A DNA stretch of 64,000 nt, taken from NCBI GenBank assembly GCA_002396085.1, contig DGWI01000015.1, positions 30,214-94,213 on the forward strand, given 5' to 3'. This document shows, in pieces, positions 52,238-59,812 of this stretch. Positions within the stretch are counted from its first letter, which is position 1, and each line of letters begins with the position of its first letter. This DNA is from Porphyromonadaceae bacterium UBA4262. Its GTDB lineage: Bacteria; Bacteroidota; Bacteroidia; Bacteroidales; Muribaculaceae. The position numbers and the translations under genes are program-made. A model generated the notes under the pieces. That model saw only the letters and a program-made list of their open reading frames with translations. It had not been told where the DNA came from and ran no database searches.

Positions 52238-54670
52238 TCAGTCGAAGATGCCTTCTACAACATCGTCATGACTGCCACCGCTGTCGCCACCGCCACCGCT
52301 ACGACGGCCACCGCCAAAACTGATGGGGCCCAACTCGTCGCCGCACTCGCGGAAGTCCTTCGGGAAGACAAATTTAGTCGACTGGTTGTAAGGCAACTGA
52401 CTATCGGCATAGACACTCTTCATGAACAAGCCCAGGATGGGTAGTGCCGCCTCGGCACCCTGTCCCATGGCAGTGCTCACAAAGTGGATGTAGCGCTCCT
52501 CACCGCCTACCCACACACCGGTCACCAGTTCGGGAGTGAAGCCCATGAACCAACCGTCGCTATTGAAGTTGGTCGTACCTGTCTTGCCACCCATCTCGGC
52601 CTTTATGCCATACTGTGAACGCAGCCGCGCGCCTGTACCATGGTCGACAACACTCATGAGCATCGAGAGCATCTTGAGGTATGTGTCCTCGCTCATGATC
52701 TCGGTCTGCTGGGCATTGAACTCTGCCACGACATTACCCTTATTGTCGGTGATGCGAGTCACGTAGATGGGCTCGACGCGCATGCCACCGTTAGCAAACG
52801 CCGAGTAAGCGGCAACCATCTCACGCACGGTGATCTCGCTGATGCCCAGGCTGAGCGAAGGAACAGGATCCAGATAACTGGTGATGCCGAAACTGTGCAT
52901 CCACTTGGCCAATTCCGAGGGCGCATAGACAGGATAACCGCGCTCCTCAATCCAGTTGGGGCGCGTGCCGCGCATGAAGCCAGCCGAAATCGAGTTGGTC
53001 GAGTGGGTCAGTGCCTGCTTCAGTGTCATCGTGCCGCCCACTCCCTTGGGGTTCCACAACTCGTTGTACCAATGAATGTTGGGAGCACCGCCAGGACGCA
53101 TCGAGCATGGAGTGAGACCAAAGTCGTTGATGGCCTTGGAGTAGACAAACGGCTTGACCGTCGAGCCAATCTGTCGGCGTCCGGTCGACACCATGTCGTA
53201 CTTGAAGAAACGGAAGTCAGGACCGCCAACGTATGCCTTGACATGGCCCGTGACAGGATCCATCGACATCATGGCGCAACGCAAGAACGACTTGGTGTAG
53301 AGCAACGAGTCGTAGGGTGTCATCGTTGTCTCGTAGTCTCCGTCATAACTGAACAACTTCATCTGCACCGGCTGGCGGAAGTTGCTCATGATCTCGTTCT
53401 CGCTCATGCCCTGCTTCTTGAGCACACGATAACGCTCACTACGCTTGATGGCATTGTTGATGAGCGCCTGCTTGGCGGCAGCACTAAGTTCGGCACGGTT
53501 ATTGGTATAAGGATTCTTGGTACCTCCACGCTCACGCAAGAATGCGGGCTGCAGTGTCTTGCTCATGTGCTGCTTGACGGCCTTCTCGGCATAGCCCTGC
53601 ATGCGCTCGTCGATGGTGGTGTAAATCTTGAGTCCGTCGCTGTAGATGTCATAGTGCGAGCCGTCGGCCTTGGTGTTCTTGTTGCACCAGCCGTACAGGG
53701 GGTTGACCTCCCAGGCCGTCGAGTCGTCGACATAGGCCTGATGGTTCCACGACGGGTAGTTCTTGGGATCGGGCTTCTTGGCGGTCATCACGCGCCGCAG
53801 TTCCTCGCGGAAGTAGGGTGCCAGACCGTCGTTGTGGTCCACCTTGTGGTAATTGAGAATGAGCGGAGTCTGCTTGACCGCCTCGCCATCGGCTGCGCTC
53901 AGATACCCCTCCTTGACCATCTGGTCAAGCACCACATTGCGGCGCTCACGGGTGCGCTCGGCATGGCGCAGGGGGTTGTAGTAACTGGGGTTCTTGCACA
54001 TACCCACCAGGGTGGCCGCCTCCTGCAGATTGAGTTGCGAGGGATCCTTGCCAAAGTAGACCATGGCAGCCGTCTTGATGCCCACAGCATTGTTGAGAAA
54101 GTCAAACTGGTTGAAGTACATCTTGATAATCTCGTCCTTGGTGTAGTAGCGCTCGAGTTTGACGGCGATGACCCACTCGATGGGCTTCTGCAAGGCACGC
54201 TCAAAGATGCTGCTCGACTCGGGCGAATAGAGTTGCTTGGCCAGCTGCTGGGTGATGGTCGAGCCGCCACCGGCACTCTTCTGCCCCATGATGACGCGCT
54301 TGACGATGGCGCGGGCGATAGCCTTGACATCGATGCCCGAGTGATCCTCAAATCGTGCGTCCTCGGTTGCCACCAGAGCGTCATGCAGATGCGGCGACAG
54401 TTGATCGAAATCAACATAGACACGGTTGCCCTTGCTGCGATAATAGCGCCCCATCTCCTCGCCTCCAGCGGCATAGATGGTGGACGCAAACTTGTCGGTC
54501 GGGTTCTTGAGTTGGTCAATCTCAGGCATATAGCCAATGATTCCATTATAAATAAGGATGAAGAGCAACAACACAAATGCCGCTACACCGCCAAAAATCA
54601 TCCACATTCGTTTCACAATCTTGGCATTGTGCCGAGCCCGCTCAGCCTTCTTCATATTCTTTGTACCCAT
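52238..54670 (-). CDS. mrcA: Bifunctional penicillin-binding protein 1A
   Basis: The 810-residue product has a cytoplasmic N-terminus, one membrane helix (MIFGGVAAFVLLLFILIYNG) and the GT51 domain (LVATEDARFEDHSGIDVKAI, KSAGGGSTITQQLAKQLY). The transpeptidase domain has SxxK in RQIGSTVKPFVYSK, the STNS motif and KTGTTNFNSDGWFMGF. The last 25 residues are a Gly/Arg/Ser-rich tail (GGGRRSGGGGDSGG). It polymerises and cross-links peptidoglycan in the periplasm. The gene is followed after 1 nt by the M15 dipeptidase. Confidence 0.95.
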   Translation of the reverse strand: MGTKNMKKAERARHNAKIVKRMWMIFGGVAAFVLLLFILIYNGIIGYMPEIDQLKNPTDKFASTIYAAGGEEMGRYYRSKGNRVYVDFDQLSPHLHDALVATEDARFEDHSGIDVKAIARAIVKRVIMGQKSAGGGSTITQQLAKQLYSPESSSIFERALQKPIEWVIAVKLERYYTKDEIIKMYFNQFDFLNNAVGIKTAAMVYFGKDPSQLNLQEAATLVGMCKNPSYYNPLRHAERTRERRNVVLDQMVKEGYLSAADGEAVKQTPLILNYHKVDHNDGLAPYFREELRRVMTAKKPDPKNYPSWNHQAYVDDSTAWEVNPLYGWCNKNTKADGSHYDIYSDGLKIYTTIDERMQGYAEKAVKQHMSKTLQPAFLRERGGTKNPYTNNRAELSAAAKQALINNAIKRSERYRVLKKQGMSENEIMSNFRQPVQMKLFSYDGDYETTMTPYDSLLYTKSFLRCAMMSMDPVTGHVKAYVGGPDFRFFKYDMVSTGRRQIGSTVKPFVYSKAINDFGLTPCSMRPGGAPNIHWYNELWNPKGVGGTMTLKQALTHSTNSISAGFMRGTRPNWIEERGYPVYAPSELAKWMHSFGITSYLDPVPSLSLGISEITVREMVAAYSAFANGGMRVEPIYVTRITDNKGNVVAEFNAQQTEIMSEDTYLKMLSMLMSVVDHGTGARLRSQYGIKAEMGGKTGTTNFNSDGWFMGFTPELVTGVWVGGEERYIHFVSTAMGQGAEAALPILGLFMKSVYADSQLPYNQSTKFVFPKDFRECGDELGPISFGGGRRSGGGGDSGGSHDDVVEGIFD

Positions 54671-54723
54671 AGTCGAGTGAATTATTTTCGTTAATGTAAA
54701 TACCTATTACAGGTAATAAAGTG

Positions 54724-54731
54724 CAAAATTA
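54724..54731 (-). promoter_or_regulatory. -7 box of the PBP1A gene
   Basis: TAATTTTG on the minus strand lies 53 nt upstream of the start codon; the -33 region is not clear. Confidence 0.45.
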
Positions 54732-54807
54732 CGACTAAAAGCCGAAATATGAGCAATAAAAGAACAATTTTTTTCAATTCGCGGCAAAAAAGAGGGGCTG
54801 CTATTCT

Positions 54808-54854
54808 CAATCCCTAATTCTTAATTCTCAATTAAAAGAACAATTCTCAATTAT
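54808..54854 (+). repeat. Short-word repeat, AATTCTTAATTCTCAATT type
   Basis: The words aatccctaattcttaattctcaatt and ttctcaattattt lie directly upstream of the -7 box at 54861. Confidence 0.8.
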
Positions 54855-54860
54855 TTTTAG

Positions 54861-54868
54861 TACCTTTG
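54861..54868 (+). promoter_or_regulatory. -7 box directly at the flavin reductase start codon
   Basis: TACCTTTG ends 5 nt before the ATG at 54874, predicting a leaderless transcript. Confidence 0.55.
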
Positions 54869-54873
54869 CCGAT

Positions 54874-55446
54874 ATGAAACAGAACTGGAGACCGGGCAAC
54901 ATGATTTACCCGCTGCCGGCGTTGCTGGTGAGTTGCGGTTCGTCGCCCCAAGATTACAATATGCTCACCGCTGCGTGGACGGGCACCCTGTGCAGCGACC
55001 CTGTGATGTGCTATGTGTCCATCCGCCCCGAGCGGCACAGTCATCACCTGATTGAGCGCGACATGGCGTTCACGCTCAATTTGACTAATCGTGCGCTGTC
55101 CCGCGCCACCGACTGGTGCGGTGTGCGCAGCGGTCGCGACTGCAACAAGTGGCAGGAGATGGGACTCACGCCCGTCAAGGGGGTCACCGTGTGTACACCT
55201 TATATTAAAGAGGCCCCTGTGAGCCTGGAATGTCAGGTGCAAGACATCATGCGCCTGGGCAGCCACGACATGTTCATTGCCCAGGTGACGAATGTCATCG
55301 TCGATGACGAGTATCTCGACCCCGACACGGGTCGTCTGGACCTCAAGCGCGCCGACCTCATCACCTACTGCCACGGCCAGTACTACACCCTGGGCGAAGC
55401 GCTGGGGCACTTCGGGTGGACCGTGCGGAAAAGAAAAGAGAAGTAA
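54874..55446 (+). CDS. Flavin reductase-like FMN-binding protein
   Basis: The 190-residue product has the split-barrel flavin reductase fold: LPALLVSCGSSPQDYNMLTA near the N-terminus (FMN site), VMCYVSIRPERHSHHLIERD, AFTLNLTNRALSRATDWCGV and SLECQVQDIMRLGSHDMFIA. It reduces or binds FMN using NAD(P)H, in the cytoplasm; the partner enzyme is unknown. The gene has no visible ribosome binding site, which fits the proposed leaderless start. Confidence 0.87.
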   Translation: MKQNWRPGNMIYPLPALLVSCGSSPQDYNMLTAAWTGTLCSDPVMCYVSIRPERHSHHLIERDMAFTLNLTNRALSRATDWCGVRSGRDCNKWQEMGLTPVKGVTVCTPYIKEAPVSLECQVQDIMRLGSHDMFIAQVTNVIVDDEYLDPDTGRLDLKRADLITYCHGQYYTLGEALGHFGWTVRKRKEK

Positions 55447-55453
55447 ATGGAAT

Positions 55454-55493
55454 AAATAATTCTTAATTCTTAATTCTTAATTCTCAATTAATT
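55454..55493 (+). repeat. Short-word repeat, TTCTTAATTCTTAATT type
   Basis: Four attcttaa words end in ctcaattaatttg, directly adjacent to the glyA -7 box. Confidence 0.85.
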
Positions 55494-55495
55494 TG

Positions 55496-55503
55496 TACCT
55501 TTG
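55496..55503 (+). promoter_or_regulatory. -7 box of glyA
   Basis: TACCTTTG is preceded by aattaatttg, the same context as at rplU. The leader is about 40 nt. Confidence 0.65.
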
Positions 55504-55548
55504 CAGCGGATTTTGCAATTCAACCTTTTAATAACATAATCACAAGAC

Positions 55549-56829
55549 ATGGAAAGAGACAAAGTATTGTTTGACATCATTGAGAAAGAGCATCAGCGCC
55601 AATTGCATGGCATCGAGTTGATCGCCAGCGAGAACTTCGTGAGCGAGCAGGTGATGCAGGCTATGGGCAGTTGTCTGACTAACAAATACGCCGAGGGCTA
55701 TCCCGGCCACCGCTACTATGGTGGTTGCCAGTGCGTTGACGAGGCCGAGAATCTGGCCATCGATCGCATCAAGCAACTGTTCGGTGCCGAGTATGCCAAC
55801 GTGCAGCCCCACTCGGGCGCACAGGCCAACATGGCCGTGTTCATGGCATGCCTCAAGCCCGGCGACAAGTTCATGGGCCTGAACCTGGCTCACGGTGGTC
55901 ACCTGTCACACGGGAGCCCAGTGAATTTCTCTGGTCTTGTGTTCCAGCAGTGCGAATACAACGTCCGCCCCGACACCAACGAGGTAGACTATGACATGAT
56001 GGAAGAGGTGGCACTGCGCGAGCACCCCAAGTTGATCGTGGGTGGCGCTAGCGCCTATAGCCGCGAGTGGGACTATGCCCGCATGCGCGCCATCGCCGAC
56101 AAGGTGGGTGCCCTGCTCATGATCGACATGGCTCACCCCGCTGGCCTCATCGCCGCCGGTCTGCTCAACAACCCGTTGAAGTATGCCCACATCGTGACCT
56201 CGACCACCCACAAGACCCTGCGCGGTCCTCGTGGCGGCATCATCCTGCTGGGCAAGGACTTTGACAACCCCTGGGGCAAGACCACCAAGAAGGGCGTGAT
56301 TCGCAAAATGTCGTCGCTGCTCGACAGCGCCGTGTTCCCCGGTGTGCAGGGCGGTCCGCTCGAGCACGTGATTGCCGCCAAGGCAGTTGCCTTCGGCGAG
56401 GCTCTGACCCCGGCCTTCAAGGACTATCAGATCCAGGTCAAGAAGAACGCACAGGCACTGGCCCAGGCACTGGTCGACAAGGGTTACAAGATCTGCACCG
56501 GTGGCACCGACAACCACAGCATGCTGGTTGACCTACGCACCAAGTTCCCCGAACTGACCGGTAAGTTGGCCGAGCAGGCACTGGTTGCCGCCGACATCAC
56601 TGCCAACAAGAACATGGTTCCGTTCGACGACCGTTCGGCCTTCCAGACCTCAGGTCTGCGCCTGGGCACTCCCGCCATCACCACCCGTGGTGCCAAGGAG
56701 CCTCTCATGGGCGAAATCGCCGAACTCATCGACACCGTGCTGCACGCGCCCGAGGACGAGAAGGTCATCGCTACCGTCCGTGCCAAGGTCAACGACATCA
56801 TGAAGGACTACCCCATGTTCGCCTGGTAA
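55549..56829 (+). CDS. glyA: Serine hydroxymethyltransferase
   Basis: The 426-residue product has the SHMT motifs: LIASENFVSEQVMQAMGSCL, NKYAEGYPGHRYYGGCQ, QPHSGAQANMAVFMACLKPG, the PLP lysine in VTSTTHKTLRGPRGGIILLG, and GGTDNHSML. It converts serine and tetrahydrofolate to glycine and methylene-THF. The gene is monocistronic with a -7 box and a terminator that overlaps the start of the tandem duplication. Confidence 0.97.
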   Translation: MERDKVLFDIIEKEHQRQLHGIELIASENFVSEQVMQAMGSCLTNKYAEGYPGHRYYGGCQCVDEAENLAIDRIKQLFGAEYANVQPHSGAQANMAVFMACLKPGDKFMGLNLAHGGHLSHGSPVNFSGLVFQQCEYNVRPDTNEVDYDMMEEVALREHPKLIVGGASAYSREWDYARMRAIADKVGALLMIDMAHPAGLIAAGLLNNPLKYAHIVTSTTHKTLRGPRGGIILLGKDFDNPWGKTTKKGVIRKMSSLLDSAVFPGVQGGPLEHVIAAKAVAFGEALTPAFKDYQIQVKKNAQALAQALVDKGYKICTGGTDNHSMLVDLRTKFPELTGKLAEQALVAADITANKNMVPFDDRSAFQTSGLRLGTPAITTRGAKEPLMGEIAELIDTVLHAPEDEKVIATVRAKVNDIMKDYPMFAW

Positions 56830-56862
56830 ATCAGGGTTAAGGGTTAACGATTAAGGGTTTCC
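56829..56862 (+). repeat. Short-word repeat, GGGTTAAGGGTTAACG type
   Basis: The words agggttaagggttaacgattaaggg directly follow the glyA stop codon, the same family as 32216-32256. Confidence 0.7.
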
Positions 56863-56878
56863 TTAATCCAACTACAGA

Positions 56879-56906
56879 GGCCGCTGCAACATCATTGCAG
56901 CGGCTT
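56879..56906 (+). terminator. Terminator of glyA
   Basis: The stem ggccgctgcaa / ttgcagcggc with a short loop (catca) is followed by tttctgttct. Its 3' half is the start of the 257-bp tandem repeat unit. Confidence 0.75.
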
Positions 56907-57406
56907 TCTGTTCTGCGTTATGTTACAGCGAGCCTCTGCCTAAGGGAAGGGGCTATAGGTGGGGACGGCTTGGCAGCTGTAGGGACGACATCCCTATGCC
57001 GTCCGCGCCCGGGTTGCTTCAAATATACCTCTTGTCGAGGCGGACGGCATGGGAATGCCGTCCCTACATCCAGCCTAAAGGGCGCAGTTTTAATTCGGTC
57101 ACGTTGATTGCAACTAATAACCAATAACTCGCGAATCACTGAATAGTTACATTGCAGCGGCTTTCTGTTCTGCGTTATGTTACAGCGAGCCTCTGTCTAA
57201 GGAAGGGGCTATAGGTGGGGACGGCTTGGCAGCTGTAGGGACGGCATCCCTATGCCGTCCGCGCCCGGGTTGCTTCAAATATACCTCTTGTCGAGGCGGA
57301 CGGCATGGGAATGCCGTCCCTACATCCAGCCTAAAGGGCGCAGTTTTAATTCGGTCACGTTGATTGCAGCTAATAACCAATAACTTGCGAATCACTGAAT
57401 AGTTAC
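56894..57406 (+). repeat. Tandem duplication of a 257-bp non-coding unit
   Basis: Unit 1 (56894-57150) and unit 2 (57151-57406) differ at only a few positions; a third partial unit (57407-57425) follows. Each unit contains an 89-bp inverted-repeat element (56979-57067, 57235-57323) with arms gtagggacg...ccgtccgc and gcggacggc...cgtccctac. The 56830-57594 gap holds no gene apart from the rplU leader. Confidence 0.9.
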
Positions 57407-57459
57407 ATTGTAGCGGCTTTCTGTTAAATAGAGTTAAATATCAGCCAAAAAGCGAGGCA

Positions 57460-57494
57460 ATTCTTAATTCTTAATTTTTAATTCTTAATTAATT
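57460..57494 (+). repeat. Short-word repeat, AATTCTTAATTCTTAATT type
   Basis: Four to five aattcttaatt words run directly into the rplU -7 box. Confidence 0.85.
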
Positions 57495-57496
57495 TG

Positions 57497-57504
57497 TACC
57501 TTTG
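57497..57504 (+). promoter_or_regulatory. -7 box of the rplU-rpmA operon
   Basis: TACCTTTG with preceding aattaatttg matches the glyA promoter context. The leader is about 85 nt. Confidence 0.65.
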
Positions 57505-57535
57505 CACCCGCATTTTCCAAAAGGCACGATTAAGC

Positions 57536-57556
57536 GAGGTGCCGCAGTGGTGCCTC
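57536..57556 (+). promoter_or_regulatory. Hairpin in the rplU leader
   Basis: As RNA, GAGGUGCC and GGUGCCUC pair over 8 bp (two G-U pairs) around the loop GCAGU, 38 nt before the L21 start codon. It may be an autoregulatory L21 leader structure, but this is inference. Confidence 0.4.
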
Positions 57557-57594
57557 CGCCGTATGGGCTAAACATTGTAAAGACATTATAAATA

Positions 57595-57915
57595 ATGTAC
57601 GCAATTGTAGAGATTCAGGGACAACAGTTCCGTGCCGAGGCCGGCAAGAAGTTGTATGTCCACCACTTGACCAGCGATGTCAAGGAGGGCGACCGCGTCG
57701 AGTTTGACAAGGTTCTCCTCATCGATGCCGATGGTGCAGTGAAGGTAGGTGCCCCCACCGTAGAGGGCGCAAAGGTTGTTTGCGAGGTGAAGGCTCCCCT
57801 CGTGAAAGGTGAACACGTGATTGTCTTCAAGAAGAAGCGTCGCAAAGGCTATCGCCGCCTCAACGGCCACCGCCAGCAGTTCACTCAACTTGAGATTAAG
57901 GAAGTCATTGCTTAA
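57595..57915 (+). CDS. rplU: 50S ribosomal protein L21
   Basis: The 106-residue product starts MYAIVEIQGQQFRAEAGKKL and has the L21 signature VFKKKRRKGYRRLNGHRQQF followed by TQLEIKEV. The length is standard. It is the first gene of the rplU-rpmA operon, 22 nt before L27. Confidence 0.98.
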   Translation: MYAIVEIQGQQFRAEAGKKLYVHHLTSDVKEGDRVEFDKVLLIDADGAVKVGAPTVEGAKVVCEVKAPLVKGEHVIVFKKKRRKGYRRLNGHRQQFTQLEIKEVIA

Positions 57916-57937
57916 CCCATTAAAAATTCAATCGATT

Positions 57938-58207
57938 ATGGCACATAAAAAAGGTGTAGGTAGTTCGAAGAACGGCCGCGAGAGCGAAAGCAAACGCCTG
58001 GGCGTTAAGATTTTTGGTGGTCAATTTGCAAAGGCCGGTAACATCATCCGCCGCCAGCGTGGCACCGTCCATCGCCCGGGTCTGAACGTGGGCATGGGTC
58101 GCGACCACACGCTGTATGCGCTGATTGACGGCACCGTTCAGTTCCAGCATCGCGCCGGTCACACGTACATCAACGTGCTGCCCGTTGCTGCCGAGGAGCA
58201 GAACTAA
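57938..58207 (+). CDS. rpmA: 50S ribosomal protein L27
   Basis: The 89-residue product starts MAHKKGVGSSKNGRESESKR and contains GNIIRRQRGTVHRPGLNVG. The N-terminus begins directly with AHKKG, so no N-terminal processing extension is present, unlike Firmicutes. The ATG is placed from this conserved start; longer frames overlap rplU. Confidence 0.98.
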   Translation: MAHKKGVGSSKNGRESESKRLGVKIFGGQFAKAGNIIRRQRGTVHRPGLNVGMGRDHTLYALIDGTVQFQHRAGHTYINVLPVAAEEQN

Positions 58208-58232
58208 TCGGGCTAGCAAATAGCAAAAGCAA

Positions 58233-58287
58233 ATAGCGATTTTGAGGGCTACAATCCTTGAAATCGCTATAATTTTTGTTTTTTTCA
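58233..58287 (+). terminator. Terminator of rplU-rpmA
   Basis: The stem atagcgattttgagg / ccttgaaatcgctat (imperfect) is followed by aatttttgttttttt. Confidence 0.8.
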
Positions 58288-58307
58288 CAAAAAAAACGTC
58301 CGAAACG

Positions 58308-58338
58308 TTTGCCGTTTGCCAAAATATGCCTACCTTTG
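58308..58338 (+). promoter_or_regulatory. Promoter of the cohesin-like gene pair
   Basis: TACCTTTG (58331-58338) has a TTTG 19 nt upstream (58308-58311) and a second TTTG exactly 12 nt upstream (58315-58318). The leader to 58379 is about 35 nt. Confidence 0.75.
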
Positions 58339-58378
58339 TAGACTGAAAAGAAATGTATCAACATAAAAAACATCAATT

Positions 58379-59782
58379 ATGAAAAAAACTTTATTCAAAT
58401 CCCTGCTGTTGGGCTTCGCAGCCCTGACAGCTCTCAGCGCCTCGGCTGAGAACAAACTCATCATGGATAATTTTGAAATCGCTCCAGGCGAAACGAAACC
58501 TGTAACACTGAAAATTGCGCATGACAAGGTTTTCAGTTCTATTCAAATCTTCTTCAAGCCAGTTGAGGGACTTAATATACTTATGTCAGATGTTCCCGCT
58601 GACAAAGATAATGATCCTACTTATCCAGTCAACATGGTAGGTAAAAAACTAGCTGTTTCTCCTCAAGAGAATCTTGATGGCGATTTATACAAAATTGTCC
58701 TAACTGTAGGAGGAACAAAAGGAAATGATCAGAACAATAGCAAGTATCTCGTAGCAAATTGGAAGCCTGCGACAGAGGAAAGCCCAAGTCTTTTATGTGA
58801 CATCTATTTCCAAGCTTCTGAAGACTTCAAGGGCGGACAGATTGTGTGCCAATACTGCAAGGGTGACTATTCCGATCCAGAAGCACCCGCAGACTGGATC
58901 AACAGCTTCGAGATTAATGATCAGGTGGTTTGTAATGTAACCGCTCCTGGTGCAGAAGTTGGCACTCCGCTGAAGGAGATTGTCGAGACTGGTGTTGATG
59001 GCACTGAGTACACTGTTGCTGAGGATTTGGCAATCGTTGCCACTGCTGCGTTGGATAACGGTGGTTACCTGTTCGTGACTGATGGCAAGCTGACCGATGG
59101 AGACTTCCAAGGCAACTGGATGAAGGTCAAGGCCGATGAAACTGTCTACACTACAATGAAGAATTATACATCAATCAAGGGCGGTACCCTGATTGGTGTG
59201 TTGAGCGATGCCAATTTCAACCAGACCCTGACCATCACCAAGGCTGCTGAACAAGGTGGTACCGTCACTGCTTCTGCCATTGATTGGAATCTGGCACAGA
59301 GCGACCCGACCAGCCCGCAATACAAGTTCGCCCCGAAGGTGAACGAGGTTATCAAGTTGACCGGCTACTGGTTTGCTAATGAGAATGCCTTCCGCGGCTA
59401 CAGCGATCAGTCGGGTCAGAGCGCAACCGCTAACTTCGACTGGTGCGACACCGAACCCAACATGCAGAACGGTGTGCTCTACAAGGATATCCAGAGCGTG
59501 GCTCAGTTGAAGGCTCCTTGGGGTGCCGCAACAACTGGTGCTCCTGCTAAGGTTGCCGCAAACGACGACCTGTCGTTCCAGAACTACGTTGTCTACCCGC
59601 TGGCTATCACCCAAAGCCAAGTCATCACCGGTGTTGACAACCTGAACGCCAGCAAGGATGTGGTGAGCGTGCAGTATGTCAACGCTGCCGGTATGGTTTC
59701 GACCACTCCGTTCAAGGGCGTGAACATGGTTGTCACTCGCTATGCCGACGGCAGCCAGGTGACCACTAAGGTCGTGAAGTAA
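58379..59782 (+). CDS. Secreted protein with N-terminal cohesin-like domain and T9SS-like tail
   Basis: The 467-residue product has a signal peptide (1-23, ending SASA). Residues about 26-175 look like a cohesin-type beta-sandwich: IAPGETKPVTLKIAH, SSIQIFFKPVEGLNI, LYKIVLTVGG and PSLLCDIYFQASEDFKGGQI. A middle region (about 195-420) has OB-fold-like beta stretches (YLFVTDGKLTDGDFQGNWMK) and no family I recognise. The last 40 residues (VSVQYVNAAGMVSTTPFKG ... TTKVVK) resemble a T9SS sorting domain and are very close to the tail of the gene at 62640-63332. It is the first gene of a pair with the 59813 gene (30 nt gap). Confidence 0.8.
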   Translation: MKKTLFKSLLLGFAALTALSASAENKLIMDNFEIAPGETKPVTLKIAHDKVFSSIQIFFKPVEGLNILMSDVPADKDNDPTYPVNMVGKKLAVSPQENLDGDLYKIVLTVGGTKGNDQNNSKYLVANWKPATEESPSLLCDIYFQASEDFKGGQIVCQYCKGDYSDPEAPADWINSFEINDQVVCNVTAPGAEVGTPLKEIVETGVDGTEYTVAEDLAIVATAALDNGGYLFVTDGKLTDGDFQGNWMKVKADETVYTTMKNYTSIKGGTLIGVLSDANFNQTLTITKAAEQGGTVTASAIDWNLAQSDPTSPQYKFAPKVNEVIKLTGYWFANENAFRGYSDQSGQSATANFDWCDTEPNMQNGVLYKDIQSVAQLKAPWGAATTGAPAKVAANDDLSFQNYVVYPLAITQSQVITGVDNLNASKDVVSVQYVNAAGMVSTTPFKGVNMVVTRYADGSQVTTKVVK

Positions 59783-59812
59783 AAAGAACACAACACACTT
59801 TCCCTACTACTG

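Noticed and set aside
52640..54694. Very long open frame (684 codons) on the plus strand opposite the PBP1A gene
   Set aside because: The minus strand carries a complete PBP1A with all motifs. The antisense frame is an effect of GC-rich third positions and has no recognisable motif, signal or ribosome site.
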